From Amycolatopsis tucumanensis (lineage in GTDB: Bacteria; Actinomycetota; Actinomycetes; Mycobacteriales; Pseudonocardiaceae): a stretch of DNA of 64,000 nucleotides. The notes beneath the pieces are model-generated. The model ran no database searches and had not been told where the DNA came from. It saw only the letters and a list, made by a program, of their open reading frames with translations. How positions within the stretch are numbered: position 1 is the stretch's first letter; every line of letters starts with the position of its first letter. Where the stretch lies: the NCBI RefSeq assembly GCF_021654135.1, contig NZ_JAKGSD010000008.1, forward strand, positions 1 to 64,000. The letters run 5' to 3'. Position numbers and translations under genes: made by a program. Positions 45,875-56,556 of this stretch are shown here, piece by piece.

Positions 45875-46450
45875 TCTGCTGAGGCAGCGGGCCGGGCTCA
45901 AGACACGACCACTCGTGAAACCGGAGCGCGCGGGCTAAAGCAAGGAACCGGGCTACGGAGACGGCACCTGAAATCGGAGCGCGCGGCTGGCGGCTGCGGC
46001 AGCGCGCCGGGCTCCAGACCCGAGACCGCAATCGGCCGACTGACCCAGGGGGGCCGGGCTCCTGCGAAGCGCCAGATCACGGCGTGCTGACGTTGAGGCG
46101 ACCGCGCCGGGCTCCGGTAGGACGAGCGCCTGGGCCGTGGGGCCGACGGACGTCGAGGCTGCAGCGGGGACAAGCGTGGGCTGCAGCGGGACTAGCGCGG
46201 ACTTCAGCGGGATTGGCGTCGGGGCTGTGGAATCGGTGCCGCAGCGCTGTGAAGTCAGTACCGGAGCAACCGGTGCGCAGAGTTCGGCCAGACGCAGCGC
46301 GCCGAGCTGGGCAGGGACCTAGCCGCCTTCAACAACCTCGGCGGTTCAGGGTTGCGGGCGCAGGGCAAGAGGCAGTTCCAGGACAGGGCTTGTCCCGGAA
46401 CCGACCAACCGCCGCCCGCCGAATCCGACCGGCACCACCGGCCGGCGTGG
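45826..46450. other. 625-bp gene-free region with scattered CCGGGCTC motifs
   Basis: No frame with good codon bias or a recognisable protein crosses this gap between the DUF6542 stop and the convergent ispH stop. The motif CCGGGCTC recurs about every 40-120 bp (near 45893, 46008, 46050 and 46108), often after GCGC or GGC. Besides the duplication at 45809-45874, I see no terminator or RNA motif. Likely decayed repeat DNA. Confidence 0.6.
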
Positions 46451-47404
46451 TCAGACGCTTCGCAGCTCTCGGGGGAGCGCGAAGGCGATCTTCTCATTCG
46501 CGGTCGTCACTTCTTGCACTTCGCCCCAGCCGCGCTCGGACAGCCACGCCAGCAGGTCCATCACCAGCACGTCCGGCACCGACGCGCCACTCGTCACGCC
46601 GACCGTCGTCACGCCTTCCAGCCACTTCTCGTCGACCTCGCGGGCGAAGTCGATCAGGTGCGCGTCCCTGGCGCCGGCCTGCTTCGCGACCTCCACCAGG
46701 CGCTGGGAGTTCGACGAGTTCTTCGACCCGACCACCAGCACGAGGTCGCACTCCGCCGCCATCGCCTTCACCGCGGTCTGGCGGTTGGACGTGGCATAGC
46801 AAATGTCGTCGCTGGGCGGGTCCGCCAGGTTCGGGAAGCGGCCCTTCAGCTGGTCGACACGCTCCATCGTCTCGTCGACGCTCAGCGTGGTCTGCGACAG
46901 CCACACGACCTTCGACGGGTCCCGCACCTCGACCTTCGCCGCGTCCTCGGCCGTGTCCACCAGCTGCACGTGCGTCGGCGCCTCGCCGGCGGTGCCCTCG
47001 ACCTCCTCGTGGCCCTCGTGGCCGATCAGCAGGATGTCGTAGTCCTCACGCGCGAACCGGTTGACCTCCTTGTGCACCTTCGTCACCAGCGGGCACGTCG
47101 CGTCGATGGTGCGCAGGTTGCGCTCCTCCGCCTCCGCGCGCACGGCCGGTGACACCCCGTGCGCCGAGAACACGACGAGCTCGCCCTCGGGCACCTCCGA
47201 CGTCTCCTCGACGAAGATGACCCCGCGCTCCCGCAGCGACTCGACCACGTGCCGGTTGTGCACGATCTCCTTGCGCACGTACACCGGGGGCCCGTACAGC
47301 TCCAGGGCCTTCTCCACGGCGACCACGGCGCGGTCGACGCCGGCGCAGTAGCCACGCGGCTTGGCCAGCAACACACGCTTGACGGGCTCGGAGACAGCAG
47401 TCAT
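46451..47404 (-). CDS. ispH: 4-hydroxy-3-methylbut-2-enyl diphosphate reductase
   Basis: IspH (LytB) is the last enzyme of the methylerythritol phosphate pathway, making IPP and DMAPP with a 4Fe-4S cluster. The 317-residue protein keeps the three cluster cysteines in [12 protein letters not shown] (Cys20), [11 protein letters not shown] and [11 protein letters not shown], and the [10 protein letters not shown] substrate motif. The ATG at 47404 is the family start. Divergent genes at 47540 onwards (Rv1109c-like, xseA, xseB) repeat the mycobacterial order. Confidence 0.95.
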   Translation of the reverse strand: MTAVSEPVKRVLLAKPRGYCAGVDRAVVAVEKALELYGPPVYVRKEIVHNRHVVESLRERGVIFVEETSEVPEGELVVFSAHGVSPAVRAEAEERNLRTIDATCPLVTKVHKEVNRFAREDYDILLIGHEGHEEVEGTAGEAPTHVQLVDTAEDAAKVEVRDPSKVVWLSQTTLSVDETMERVDQLKGRFPNLADPPSDDICYATSNRQTAVKAMAAECDLVLVVGSKNSSNSQRLVEVAKQAGARDAHLIDFAREVDEKWLEGVTTVGVTSGASVPDVLVMDLLAWLSERGWGEVQEVTTANEKIAFALPRELRSV

Positions 47405-47539
47405 ACGTCCAGGGTACGGGCCGCGCGGCAGGCGAACCCCGCCCCCACCGGGCACCCCTCGCCCGAATTGTGTGCATCCCGTCACGTCGCCACGCCGCGC
47501 CGGTTGGGCTGAACCGTCAAGGTGCGGCACGCTGTACCC

Positions 47540-48148
47540 ATGAAGCCACTCCCGCTTCCCCTCCGCGTCGCGGCGGGCCTGGCCGTCACCGCCGCCGAAC
47601 GCGCCCGCGACCTGCCGAAGACCCTGCTCGGCCTGCCCGTCACGGTGATCTCCGGCGTGCTCCAGTTCTCCATGCGGATGCAGCAGCACGTCACCGAGCT
47701 GGCCATCCGCGGCGACGACGCCCTCGCCTCGCTGCGCCCCGTCGAGGACGCCCCGAGCTGGGCCACCTTCGACGAGGACCTGCCCGCCGACCAGCCGACC
47801 GAACAGCCGCGCGCCGACCGCAACGGCCACCGCCCGGACGCGGTGCTCGCCGACGTCGGCGACAGCCCCTGGGAACAGGAGGAACGCGCGCTGGGCGAGG
47901 AGCACGTCGAGGGCGAGTTCGATAGCCCGGCCGGCACCGGCGAGGGTCCGCTCGGCCTGTCCAACTACGACGAGCTCACCCTGCCGCAGCTGCGCGCCCG
48001 CCTGCGCCGCTTCTCCCTCGAAGAGCTCGAAGAGCTGCTGGAGTACGAGCGCGCCCACGAGAACCGCGCGCAGTTCGTCGGCATGCTGGCCCGCCGCATC
48101 ACCAACGTGCAGCGCGCCAACGCCACCGGGGACACCGAGGCGGAGTGA
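47540..48148 (+). CDS. Rv1109c-like protein (lipid droplet-associated family)
   Basis: A 202-residue acidic protein with an amphipathic/hydrophobic N-terminus ([37 protein letters not shown]) and a C-terminal [25 protein letters not shown] helix shared with actinobacterial homologues between ispH and xseA. Databases often label this family lipid droplet-associated; the molecular role is unproven. The ATG at 47540 is preferred over GTG 47522. The stop overlaps the xseA start (GTGA). Confidence 0.72.
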   Translation: MKPLPLPLRVAAGLAVTAAERARDLPKTLLGLPVTVISGVLQFSMRMQQHVTELAIRGDDALASLRPVEDAPSWATFDEDLPADQPTEQPRADRNGHRPDAVLADVGDSPWEQEERALGEEHVEGEFDSPAGTGEGPLGLSNYDELTLPQLRARLRRFSLEELEELLEYERAHENRAQFVGMLARRITNVQRANATGDTEAE

Positions 48149-49383
48149 GCGCCGAACCCACCTCCGCGGAGAACCCGTGGCCGGTCCGCACCGTCGCGCG
48201 CAAGATCGCCGAGTGGATCAACCGGCTCGGCTCGGTCTGGGTCGAGGGCCAGGTCACGCAGATCAACGCCCGCCCCGGCACCCAGACCGCGTTCCTCACC
48301 CTGCGCGACCCGGCCGCCGACGTCTCCATGACCGTCACCTGCCCGACCGGCCTGCTGCGCGGCATCGAACCGCCGCTGCGGGACGGCGCCAGCGTCGTCG
48401 TCTACGCCAAACCGACGTTCTACCTGGGCCGCGGCACGATCTCGCTGCGCGCGACCGAGATCCGCGCGGTCGGCATCGGTGAGCTGCTCGCCCGCATCGA
48501 ACGGCTGCGCCGCCTCCTCGCCGCCGAGGGCCTGTTCGCCAAAGAACGCAAGCGCCGCCTCCCGTTCCTGCCCAAGGGCATCGGCCTGATCACCGGCCGC
48601 GCGTCGGCCGCCGAACGGGACGTGCTGGTCAACGCGCACGCCCGGTGGCCGGCCGCGCCGTTCCAGGTGGTCAACACCGCCGTGCAGGGCGTGCAGGCGG
48701 TGCCGCAGATCGTCAAGGCGCTGAAGATGCTCGACGCCGACCCGTCCGTCGAGGTCATCGTCATCGCGCGGGGTGGCGGCAGCGTCGAGGACCTGCTGCC
48801 GTTCTCCGACGAGACCCTGTGCCGCGCGGTCGCCGCCGCGCGGACCCCGGTGGTCAGCGCGATCGGCCACGAACCGGACACGCCGCTGCTCGACCACGTC
48901 GCCGACGTGCGCTGCTCGACCCCGACCGACGCGGGCAAGCGCGTCGTGCCGGACGTCAAGGAGGAGACCGAGCGGGTCCGGCAGATGCGCGACCGGGCCC
49001 GCCGCGCGCTGCACGGCTGGGTGGACACCCAGTGCCGCCTGCTCGACCAGCTGCGCAGCCGCCCCGTGCTGGCCGATCCGCTCGGCCCGATCAACCGGCG
49101 CGCCGACGAGGTCGAGCTGCACCGGGAACGCGGCCGCCGCGCGGTGCTCAACCTGGTCTCGCACGAGCAGGCCGCCATCTCCGGCGCGCGCGGCAAGCTG
49201 ACCGCGCTCGGACCGGCCGCGACCCTCGAACGCGGGTACGCGGTCGTGCAATACCGGGACGACGCAGGCAACCTCCAGGTACTCCGGCACATCTCTGAAG
49301 TAGCGGACGGAACTCCGCTGCGCGTGCGCGTCGTCGACGGAGCGGTGCACGCGGTCGCGAAGTCCACCGAACCAGGGGAGTAG
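48145..49383 (+). CDS. xseA: exodeoxyribonuclease VII large subunit
   Basis: The 412-residue subunit has an N-terminal OB domain ([26 protein letters not shown]) and the catalytic region with [30 protein letters not shown] and [18 protein letters not shown] motifs. It degrades single-stranded DNA with XseB. Coupled by GTGA to the preceding gene. xseB is not directly next: a 132-codon gene of unknown function intervenes. Confidence 0.94.
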   Translation: MSAEPTSAENPWPVRTVARKIAEWINRLGSVWVEGQVTQINARPGTQTAFLTLRDPAADVSMTVTCPTGLLRGIEPPLRDGASVVVYAKPTFYLGRGTISLRATEIRAVGIGELLARIERLRRLLAAEGLFAKERKRRLPFLPKGIGLITGRASAAERDVLVNAHARWPAAPFQVVNTAVQGVQAVPQIVKALKMLDADPSVEVIVIARGGGSVEDLLPFSDETLCRAVAAARTPVVSAIGHEPDTPLLDHVADVRCSTPTDAGKRVVPDVKEETERVRQMRDRARRALHGWVDTQCRLLDQLRSRPVLADPLGPINRRADEVELHRERGRRAVLNLVSHEQAAISGARGKLTALGPAATLERGYAVVQYRDDAGNLQVLRHISEVADGTPLRVRVVDGAVHAVAKSTEPGE

Positions 49384-49386
49384 GAA

Positions 49387-49785
49387 GTGCTGCGTTCCGC
49401 TCGGGCGACGTTCCTCCCGCTCACCACGGACGCCGCGGCCCGGGCCGGGGCGCAGGCCGTTCTCGACCGGGCGGGCGCCGCCGAGGCCGCGGCCGGCGCC
49501 TGCTGGGCGTCGCTGCTGGCCGGGTGCGCGGTGCCGGGCCGCTGGGATCTGGACGCGCGCCTGCGTCAGCTGTCGGAAGCGACCTCGGCCTTCGTGGGCG
49601 TGAAGTGGTGGTTCAACGAGGGCGCGCCGCACCGCAGGCGGGTCGCGCAGGCGCAGGGGTCGATCGAACTGGCGATCACCGAGGGTGACGGCCAGGAGTT
49701 CGCCACGGCGTTCGCCGGTTACGACCACGCGATGGCGAGCGCGGTAGTGTGCGCTCGTCGACCCGCGAGGAGCACAACCCGGTGA
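49387..49785 (+). CDS. unknown protein encoded between xseA and xseB
   Basis: A 132-residue Ala-rich protein starting at GTG 49387, 3 bp after xseA, and ending in a GTGA overlap with xseB, so it is translationally embedded in the operon. Visible features are [52 protein letters not shown] and a C-terminal [16 protein letters not shown] helix; two Cys near 39 and 47. I recognise no family. Third-position GC matches its neighbours, supporting real coding. It might modulate exonuclease VII, an inference from position only. Confidence 0.6.
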   Translation: MLRSARATFLPLTTDAAARAGAQAVLDRAGAAEAAAGACWASLLAGCAVPGRWDLDARLRQLSEATSAFVGVKWWFNEGAPHRRRVAQAQGSIELAITEGDGQEFATAFAGYDHAMASAVVCARRPARSTTR

Positions 49786-49997
49786 CCGAAGAACTCGGCT
49801 ATGAACAGGCCCGCGACCAGCTGATCGAGGTCGTCCGCGAGCTGGAGGCGGGCGGTTTGTCCCTGGAGCAGTCGCTGGCGCTGTGGGAGAAGGGCGAGCA
49901 CCTCGCCAAGCTGTGCGAGCGTCACCTGGAAGGCGCGCGCGAGCGGATCGAGGACGCGCTCAAGTCCGTCGAGGACGAAACCAGCGACGAAGGGTGA
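49782..49997 (+). CDS. xseB: exodeoxyribonuclease VII small subunit
   Basis: The 71-residue helical subunit has the XseB pattern [43 protein letters not shown] and an acidic tail. Several copies surround each XseA. GTG 49782, with GAGGAG about 9 nt upstream, is chosen over an ATG-like start at 49749 that would overlap the preceding gene further. Confidence 0.92.
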   Translation: MTEELGYEQARDQLIEVVRELEAGGLSLEQSLALWEKGEHLAKLCERHLEGARERIEDALKSVEDETSDEG

Positions 49998-50082
49998 CAT
50001 TCGCCATCACGACGCTGCCCTGCGAGCCCGCGCGAGTCTGAGAGAATCGTTACCCGCGCCAGCACGACCCTGGAGGGCAGCA

Positions 50083-51153
50083 ATGACCAGCGGCACCCAG
50101 TCCCCGAGCTCGACCAGACGCAAAGAAGCGCCGGATCGCAACCTCGCGATGGAACTGGTGCGCGTCACCGAGGCAGCCGCCATGGCGGCGGGCCGCTGGG
50201 TCGGCAAGGGCGACAAGAACGCGGGCGACGGCGCGGCCGTCGACGCGATGCGCCAGCTCATCTCGACCGTGTCGATGCGCGGTGTGGTCGTCATCGGCGA
50301 GGGCGAGAAGGACGAAGCCCCGATGCTCTACAACGGCGAAGAGGTGGGCAACGGGGACGGCCCGGCCTGCGACGTCGCCGTGGACCCGATCGACGGCACG
50401 ACCCTGATGTCCAAGGGCATGCCGAACGCGCTGGCTGTGCTCGCGGTCGCCGAGCGGGGCGCGATGTTCGACCCGTCGGCCGTCTTCTACATGGAGAAGC
50501 TGGCCGTCGGCCCGGAGGCCGCGGGCGTGGTGGACCTGTCCGCGCCGGTCGCGGAGAACATCCGCCGGGTCGCGAAGGCCAAGCACACCGAGGTCTCCGA
50601 CGTGACGGTGTGCATCCTGGACCGCCCGCGGCACGAGCAGCTGGTCAAGGAGGTCCGCGAGGCGGGCGCCCGGATCCGGTTCATCTCCGACGGTGACGTG
50701 GCGGGCGCGATCGCCGCGGCCCGCCCGACCACCGGTGTCGACATGCTGTTCGGCATCGGCGGCACGCCGGAGGGCATCATCACCGCCTGCGCGATGAAGT
50801 GCCTCGGCGGCGAGCTGCAGGGCCGGTTGTGGCCGAAGGACGACGCCGAGCGCGAGAAGGCGATCGGCGCCGGGCACGACCTGGACCGCGTGCTCACCAC
50901 CGACGACCTGGTGCGCGGCGACAACGTGTTCTTCTGCGCGACCGGCGTCACCGACGGCGACCTGCTGCGCGGCGTGCACTACCGCTCCGGCGGCGCGACG
51001 ACCCAGTCGATCGTGATGCGCTCCAAGTCGGGCACGGTGCGGCTGATCGACGGCTACCACCGCCTGACCAAGCTCCGCGCGTACTCCTCCGTCGACTTCG
51101 ACGGTGTCCTGACCGATGCCCCCGACGACGATGTGGTGCCACCGCTGCCGTGA
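50083..51153 (+). CDS. glpX: fructose-1,6-bisphosphatase class II
   Basis: GlpX is the gluconeogenic phosphatase that makes fructose-6-phosphate. The 356-residue enzyme has [18 protein letters not shown], the metal site DPIDGT near 101-106, and [31 protein letters not shown] lies 8-9 nt before ATG 50083. Its stop overlaps the start of a secreted protease (GTGA), an unexpected coupling. The product could flow to ManA and ManB of this window via fructose-6-phosphate. Confidence 0.94.
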   Translation: MTSGTQSPSSTRRKEAPDRNLAMELVRVTEAAAMAAGRWVGKGDKNAGDGAAVDAMRQLISTVSMRGVVVIGEGEKDEAPMLYNGEEVGNGDGPACDVAVDPIDGTTLMSKGMPNALAVLAVAERGAMFDPSAVFYMEKLAVGPEAAGVVDLSAPVAENIRRVAKAKHTEVSDVTVCILDRPRHEQLVKEVREAGARIRFISDGDVAGAIAAARPTTGVDMLFGIGGTPEGIITACAMKCLGGELQGRLWPKDDAEREKAIGAGHDLDRVLTTDDLVRGDNVFFCATGVTDGDLLRGVHYRSGGATTQSIVMRSKSGTVRLIDGYHRLTKLRAYSSVDFDGVLTDAPDDDVVPPLP

Positions 51154-52022
51154 AACGCCTCCTGCTGATCGCCGCCGCCTGCCTGGTCGCCGTCACCGGG
51201 GTGGTGCAGTCGGCGGCGGCCCGGCCGGACCTGGTCGGCGGCGTGTCCGCCGACCAGACCTACTCCTTCGTCGCGTCGCTGCAGACGACCGCGGGGAGAC
51301 ACTTCTGCGGTGCGTCCCTGATCTCGCCGCAGTGGCTGCTGACCGCGGCGCACTGCGTCCACGACCAGCCCGCGGGCACCTTCACCGCACGGATCGGCAG
51401 CAACGACCGCACGCAGGGCGGTGAGGTCGCGAAGCCGGACCGGGTCATCACCCACCCGAACTACAACCCGAGCGGGCCGGGCGGGGACATCGCCCTGGTC
51501 CACCTGGCCGCCCCGGTGCAGGCCGCGCCGGTCGGGCTCGGCACGTCGGCCGCGGTGGGCACGTCGGTGCGGCTGCTGGGCTGGGGCCAGCTCTGCCCGA
51601 CTCCGGGTTGCGGCGCCGCGCCGATCGACCTCCAGCAGCTGGACACGACGCTGGTCGACGCGGCCCGCTGCGCGGCCATCGATCCGGCGACCGAGCTGTG
51701 CACCGATTCGCCCGGTGGCACGGCCGGCGCCTGCTACGGCGATTCGGGTGGCCCGGAGCTGGTCCGGGCCGGTGACCGGTGGCTGCTGCTGGGCCTGACC
51801 AGCCGTTCCGGCAACAACGATCCGGCCTGCACGACCGCGCCGTCGATCTACACCTCGGCGCTGGCGTACACGCAGTGGATCACCGAGCAGACCGCGCCAC
51901 CACCGCCCCCGGCACCCAGCCCAACGCCGACCCCGGCGCCCAGCCCCACGCCAACCCCGACTCCCACGCCGTCCCCCTCCCCCAGCCCGACGACGACCTC
52001 CACACCACCGCCACCCGCCTGA
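51150..52022 (+). CDS. secreted trypsin-like serine protease (S1A) with Pro/Thr tail
   Basis: The 290-residue exported protease has a signal peptide ([21 protein letters not shown]), short propeptide, mature start [17 protein letters not shown], and the triad His in TAAHC (about 65), Asp in GGDIALVHL (about 112) and Ser in GDSGGPELV (about 197), with four or more disulfide cysteines. The last 40 residues are Pro/Thr/Ser-rich, typical of a wall-spanning or glycosylated tail. GTG 51150 overlaps the glpX stop. Confidence 0.9.
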   Translation: MKRLLLIAAACLVAVTGVVQSAAARPDLVGGVSADQTYSFVASLQTTAGRHFCGASLISPQWLLTAAHCVHDQPAGTFTARIGSNDRTQGGEVAKPDRVITHPNYNPSGPGGDIALVHLAAPVQAAPVGLGTSAAVGTSVRLLGWGQLCPTPGCGAAPIDLQQLDTTLVDAARCAAIDPATELCTDSPGGTAGACYGDSGGPELVRAGDRWLLLGLTSRSGNNDPACTTAPSIYTSALAYTQWITEQTAPPPPPAPSPTPTPAPSPTPTPTPTPSPSPSPTTTSTPPPPA

Positions 52023-52023
52023 C

Positions 52024-52998
52024 TCACAGGTTGCTGGAGTGCCCCGGGAACAGGTGCGCTTCCGGATCGAGGGTGACGGCGATGTTGTTGATCGCGGTTG
52101 CGGCTTCGCCGAACCCGGTGGCGATCAGCTTGACCTTGCCCGGGTAAGCGGCCACGTCACCGGCCGCGAAGACCCGTTCCACGCCGGTCGCCATGGTCGA
52201 GTCGACCCGGATGGCGCGCTGGTGGATGTCCAGCCCCCAGTTCTCGATGGGCCCGAGGTCGGCGGTGAACCCGAGCGCGGCCACCACCGCCTGCGCGGGC
52301 AGCACCACCGGCTCCTCGCCCTTGACCTGCACCTCGACCTCGGCGAGCGCGCCATCCGGCCCCTCGCGCAGGGCGGTGACCTCGGCGTCGGTGATGATCC
52401 GCACCCCCAGTTCACGGGCCTGGTTGACGATCGACTCCGCGGCCCGGAACCTGGCGCGCCGGTGCACCAGCGTGACGCTCGACGCGAGCGGGTGCAGCGC
52501 CAGCACCCAGTCGAACGCCGAGTCGCCGCCGCCGACGACCACGACGTCCTGCCCCGCGTGCGCGTCCAGCGAGGGCACGAAGTGGACCATCCCCCGGCCG
52601 AGCCAGCCGTCCCCGGCCGGTAACGGCCGCGGCGTGAACTCGCCGATGCCCGCGGTGATCAGCACGGCCCTGGCGTGCACGACCTCACCGCCGTCGAGCA
52701 CCACGTCCAGACCGTCGTCACCGCGGCGCAGCTCCTCGGCCTTGCGCCCGAGCAGGTAGGCCGGGTTCCACGGCGCGGCCTGTTCGACCAGCCCCTTGAC
52801 CAGGTCGCGGCCGCGCACGGCGGGGAACCCGCCGACGTCGTAGATCAACTTCTCCGGGTACATCGCGGTGACCTGCCCGCCGGCTTCCGGCAGCGAGTCG
52901 ACGACCGCCGTCGACAACCCGCGGAACCCGGCGTAGTACGCGGCGAACAGGCCGGTCGGGCCCGCGCCGACGATCAGGACGTCCACTGACAGAGCCAT
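52024..52998 (-). CDS. ferredoxin/flavodoxin-NADP reductase, thioredoxin-reductase type
   Basis: The 324-residue flavoenzyme has an FAD site [17 protein letters not shown] near residue 11, an NADPH site [16 protein letters not shown] near 160, and the C-terminal [28 protein letters not shown]. It lacks the CxxC of thioredoxin reductase, which places it with the YumC-type FNRs passing electrons between NADPH and ferredoxin. The ATG at 52998 is divergent from fumarase. Confidence 0.9.
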   Translation of the reverse strand: MALSVDVLIVGAGPTGLFAAYYAGFRGLSTAVVDSLPEAGGQVTAMYPEKLIYDVGGFPAVRGRDLVKGLVEQAAPWNPAYLLGRKAEELRRGDDGLDVVLDGGEVVHARAVLITAGIGEFTPRPLPAGDGWLGRGMVHFVPSLDAHAGQDVVVVGGGDSAFDWVLALHPLASSVTLVHRRARFRAAESIVNQARELGVRIITDAEVTALREGPDGALAEVEVQVKGEEPVVLPAQAVVAALGFTADLGPIENWGLDIHQRAIRVDSTMATGVERVFAAGDVAAYPGKVKLIATGFGEAATAINNIAVTLDPEAHLFPGHSSNL

Positions 52999-53101
52999 GG
53001 GCCGCCGCCCTTCCGCCGTGATCCAAGTCACCACCGATCTAACCATTCCGGGTGCGCAAACACACGGAGCGAGCGCCCGGCGGAAGGGCCAGACTCGGGT
53101 T

Positions 53102-54499
53102 ATGGCTGAACCTGAATACCGGATCGAACACGACACGATGGGCGAGGTGAAGGTGCCCGTCGACGCGCTGTACCGGGCACAGACCCAGCGCGCCGTCGAG
53201 AACTTCCCGATCTCCGGCCGGGGCCTCGAGCGCGCCCAGATCCGCGCGCTCGGCCTGCTGAAAGCCGCGGCGGCGCGGGTCAACGCCCGGTTCGGCGTGC
53301 TGGAGGGCGACCTGGCGAACGCGATCGCGGCGGCGGCCGACGAGGTGGCCGAGGGCAGGCACGACGCGCACTTCCCCATCGACGTGTTCCAGACCGGGTC
53401 CGGGACCTCGTCGAACATGAACGCCAACGAGGTCATCGCGACCCTGGCGAGCCGCGCGCTGGGCAGCGACGTGCACCCGAACGACCACGTCAACGCCTCG
53501 CAGTCGTCGAACGACACGTTCCCGACGACGATCCACATCGCCGCCACCGAAGCGGTGCTGACCGACGTGATCCCGGCGTTGCAGCACCTCGCCGAGACCA
53601 TCGAGGGCCGCGCCGCGGAGTGGCAGGACATCGTCAAGTCCGGCCGCACCCACCTGATGGACGCCGTGCCGATCACGCTGGGCCAGGAGGCCGGGGCGTG
53701 GGCGGCGCAGGTCCGGTTCGGCATCGAGCGACTGGAGTCCGGGCTCGGCAGGCTGGGCGAGCTGCCCATCGGCGGCACCGCGGTCGGGTCCGGCCTGAAC
53801 GCGCCGGAGGGCTTCGGCGCCGCGGTGGCGGAGGAGCTGGCGAAGGTGACCGGCCTGCCGCTGACCGAGGCACGCAACCACTTCGAGGCGCAGGCCAGCC
53901 AGGACAGCGTGGTCGAGACCTCCGGGCACCTGCGCACGGTCGCCGTGTCACTGGCCAAGATCGCCAACGACCTGCGGTGGCTCGGCTCCGGTCCGCGCAC
54001 CGGCCTGGCCGAGCTGCAGCTGCCGGACCTGCAGCCGGGTTCGTCGATCATGCCGGGCAAGGTCAACCCGGTGATCCCGGAGGCGACGCTGCAGGTGGTC
54101 GCGCAGGTGATCGGCAACGACGCGGCGGTGGCCTACGCCGGTTCGCAGGGCAACTTCCAGCTCAACGTGAACCTGCCGGTGATCGCGCGCAACGTGCTGG
54201 AGTCGGCGCGCCTGCTGGCCGCGGTGTCCCGCCTGCTGGCCGACAAGGTGATCGCCGGGATCACCGTCAACGAGGAGCGCACCAAGGCCTACGCCGAGGG
54301 CTCGCCGTCGATCGTGACGCCGCTGAACAAGTACATCGGCTACGAAGAGGCGGCCGCGGTCGCGAAGCAGGCGCTCAAGGAGCTGAAGACGATCCGCGAC
54401 GTCGTCGTCGAGCGCGGCTACATCGAGCAGGGCAAGCTCACCGAGGCCCAGCTCGACGAGGCCCTCGACGTGCTCCGGATGGCGCGCGGCGGCAAGTGA
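53102..54499 (+). CDS. fumC: fumarate hydratase class II
   Basis: Fumarase C hydrates fumarate to malate in the TCA cycle. The 465-residue protein has [41 protein letters not shown] and the signature [11 protein letters not shown] at about 313-323. ATG 53102 ([16 protein letters not shown]) matches family starts. In mycobacteria fum (Rv1098c) neighbours glpX (Rv1099c) too. A perfect 15-bp terminator follows. Confidence 0.95.
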   Translation: MAEPEYRIEHDTMGEVKVPVDALYRAQTQRAVENFPISGRGLERAQIRALGLLKAAAARVNARFGVLEGDLANAIAAAADEVAEGRHDAHFPIDVFQTGSGTSSNMNANEVIATLASRALGSDVHPNDHVNASQSSNDTFPTTIHIAATEAVLTDVIPALQHLAETIEGRAAEWQDIVKSGRTHLMDAVPITLGQEAGAWAAQVRFGIERLESGLGRLGELPIGGTAVGSGLNAPEGFGAAVAEELAKVTGLPLTEARNHFEAQASQDSVVETSGHLRTVAVSLAKIANDLRWLGSGPRTGLAELQLPDLQPGSSIMPGKVNPVIPEATLQVVAQVIGNDAAVAYAGSQGNFQLNVNLPVIARNVLESARLLAAVSRLLADKVIAGITVNEERTKAYAEGSPSIVTPLNKYIGYEEAAAVAKQALKELKTIRDVVVERGYIEQGKLTEAQLDEALDVLRMARGGK

Positions 54500-54502
54500 T
54501 CG

Positions 54503-54535
54503 GGTGGAGGCCACCCGCCGCGGGTGGCCTCCACC
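54503..54535 (+). terminator. terminator between fumC and aldo/keto reductase
   Basis: Fifteen perfect pairs (54503-54517 with 54521-54535) around loop CCG, 4 bp past the fumC stop. Being symmetric, it can serve both convergent genes. Confidence 0.85.
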
Positions 54536-54540
54536 AGGGA

Positions 54541-55560
54541 TCAGCGCCGGCGCAGCGACTTGTCCGTGAGCGCGGGCGGGGTGTAGTCCGGGTCGATGGG
54601 GTTGAGGTCGACGCCCGGTGGGACGATCTCGTCGATCCGGTCCAGCACGTCGTCGTCGAGCACGAGGTCCGCGCCTGCCAGCAGGTCGGCGAGCTGCTCC
54701 GGCGTGCGCGGGCCGATGATCGCCGAGGTGACCGCCGGGTGCGACCGCACGAACGCGAGCGCCAGGTGCGTGAGCGGGCGGCCCAGGTCGGCGGCGACCT
54801 TCTTCAGCTCGTTGGTGGCCGCCAGTTTCGCCGCGTTCCCGGGCAGGGCCGGGTCGAACTTGTGGTTCTGCAGCGCGACCCGGCCGGCCTGCAAGTCCAC
54901 ATCGGACGGTGTGGAGTACCTACCGGACAGCCAGCCCGCGGACAGCGGTCCCCAGGTCAGCACCCCCATGCCGTAGCGCTGCGCGGTCGGCAGGACGTGC
55001 GCCTCGATGCCCCGGTTGAGGATCGAGTACGGCGGCTGCTCGGTGCGGAACCGCACGTGCCCGCGCCGCTCCGCGACCCACTGCGCCTCGACGATCTGCT
55101 CGGGCGGGAAGACCGACGACCCGATCGCGCGCACCTTGCCCGCCCGCACGAAGTCCGAGAGCGCCGACAGGGTCTCGTCGATGTCGGTGTTGGGGTCGGG
55201 GCGGTGCACCTGGTAGAGGTCGACGTGGTCGACGCCGAGCCGGCGCAGGCTGTCGTCCAGCGCCCGGGTCAGCCAGCGGCGGGAGCTGCTGCCGGGCCTG
55301 TTCAGGCCGTAGAAGTGCCCCTTGGTCGCGAGGACGACGTCGTCGCGGCGCCCCTTGAGCGCCTTGCCGACGATCACCTCGCTCTCGCCGTCGGAGTACA
55401 TGTCGGCGGTGTCCACGAAGTTGATGCCCGCGTCGAGCGCCGTGTGGATCATGCGGACCGACTCGTCGTGGTCGCGGTTGCCCCACGCGCCGAACATCAT
55501 CGCGCCCAGCGTGTACTCGCTGACCTCGATACCGGTGCCGCCGAGAATCCGTCGTCGCAT
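54541..55560 (-). CDS. aldo/keto reductase
   Basis: The 339-residue NADPH-dependent reductase of the AKR superfamily has the catalytic Asp/Tyr/Lys set in NFVDTADMYSDGESE and VLATKGHF, the His in VDLYQVHRPDP, and the cofactor region SAIIGPRTPEQLADL. Substrate is unknown. It is divergent from an XRE-family regulator whose direct-repeat operator candidates lie between them, so it is probably that regulator's target. Confidence 0.9.
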   Translation of the reverse strand: MRRRILGGTGIEVSEYTLGAMMFGAWGNRDHDESVRMIHTALDAGINFVDTADMYSDGESEVIVGKALKGRRDDVVLATKGHFYGLNRPGSSSRRWLTRALDDSLRRLGVDHVDLYQVHRPDPNTDIDETLSALSDFVRAGKVRAIGSSVFPPEQIVEAQWVAERRGHVRFRTEQPPYSILNRGIEAHVLPTAQRYGMGVLTWGPLSAGWLSGRYSTPSDVDLQAGRVALQNHKFDPALPGNAAKLAATNELKKVAADLGRPLTHLALAFVRSHPAVTSAIIGPRTPEQLADLLAGADLVLDDDVLDRIDEIVPPGVDLNPIDPDYTPPALTDKSLRRR

Positions 55561-55615
55561 TTCGAGTTCCTCCTCTGGTGTGTGGTGTCCAAGTTCGCCG
55601 CGGACGAGGAGGGGG

Positions 55616-55657
55616 ACCAGGCAACGCTTGACCTGGGTCTGGCAGTACCAGGCAACG
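55616..55657. promoter_or_regulatory. 11-bp direct repeats between AKR and XRE genes
   Basis: ACCAGGCAACG occurs at 55616-55626 and 55647-55657, 31 bp apart (three helical turns), in the 123-bp divergent promoter region. A TTGACC at 55628-55633 falls between the copies. Probable binding sites for the XRE regulator. Confidence 0.5.
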
Positions 55658-55683
55658 GGTGCGCGGATCCGGATACTGGAGGC

Positions 55684-56556
55684 GTGGACGGAGCTGATTT
55701 CGGAGCGTTCCTCAAGGCCCGCCGCGCTGCGCTGGACCCGCGCGACGTGGGACTGCCGCAGGGGGTGACGCGGCGACGGGTCGCCGGGCTGCGCCGCGAG
55801 GAACTGGCGCAGCTGGCCGGGATCAGCGTCGACTACCTGACCCGCCTGGAGCAGGGCCGTGCGCGGAACGTGTCGGACGAGGTGCTGGATTCACTCGCAA
55901 GGGCGTTGCGCCTCAACCCGGACGAGTGCGCTTACCTGCACAACCTCGCGTCACCGCGCCTCAAGCGGACCGGGCGGTGCCCCGTGCAGCAGGTGCGGCC
56001 GGCGGTGCAGCAACTGCTCGACGCCATGTCGGTGCCCGCCTTCGTCTTCGGCCGCTACCTCGACGTGCTGGCGTGGAACCCGATGGGCGGCGCGATCGCG
56101 TTCGACTTCGGCTCGCTGCCGCCGCAGGAGCGCAACCTGCCGAAACTGTTCTTCCTCGGCGAGGACGAGGCACGCGCCCTGCACCCCGAGTTCGACCAGG
56201 TCTGCGAGGAGCTGGTGGCGAACCTGCGTGCCGAGGCCGGCCGGTGCCCCGGCGATCCGCGCCTGGCCCAGCTGATCGGCGAGCTGTCACTGGGCAGCGA
56301 CCTGTTCCGCCACCTGTGGGCCGGGCACCACGTGCGGGAGAAGGCACACGGCCACAAGCGGATCCACAACCCGCTGGTCGGCGAGCTGCACCTGCGGTAC
56401 GAAACGCTGCGCCTGCCGGACGAACCGGACCAGGCGATCGTCACCTACACCGCCGAACCGGGCTCGGAGTCCGAGCGCGCGCTGGGCCTGCTGGCCAGCT
56501 GGATCGCCACCGACGACATCGATCAGGCCACGTTGCGCCGCGCGGCGGGCGGCTGA
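55684..56556 (+). CDS. XRE-family regulator with MmyB-like ligand domain
   Basis: The 290-residue regulator has an N-terminal helix-turn-helix (RREELAQLAGISVDYLTRLEQGRARNVSDEVLDSLARAL) and a C-terminal MmyB-like PAS domain (VPAFVFGRYLDVLAWNPMGGAI, then LWAGHHVREKAHGHKRIHNPLVGELHLRYETLRLP). Such actinobacterial proteins often control a divergent oxidoreductase gene and may bind fatty acids. GTG 55684 is assumed; the ribosome site GGAGG is only 1 nt upstream, so a weak or leaderless start is possible. The 3' end overlaps the convergent anti-sigma-like gene by 34 bp. Confidence 0.85.
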   Translation: MDGADFGAFLKARRAALDPRDVGLPQGVTRRRVAGLRREELAQLAGISVDYLTRLEQGRARNVSDEVLDSLARALRLNPDECAYLHNLASPRLKRTGRCPVQQVRPAVQQLLDAMSVPAFVFGRYLDVLAWNPMGGAIAFDFGSLPPQERNLPKLFFLGEDEARALHPEFDQVCEELVANLRAEAGRCPGDPRLAQLIGELSLGSDLFRHLWAGHHVREKAHGHKRIHNPLVGELHLRYETLRLPDEPDQAIVTYTAEPGSESERALGLLASWIATDDIDQATLRRAAGG

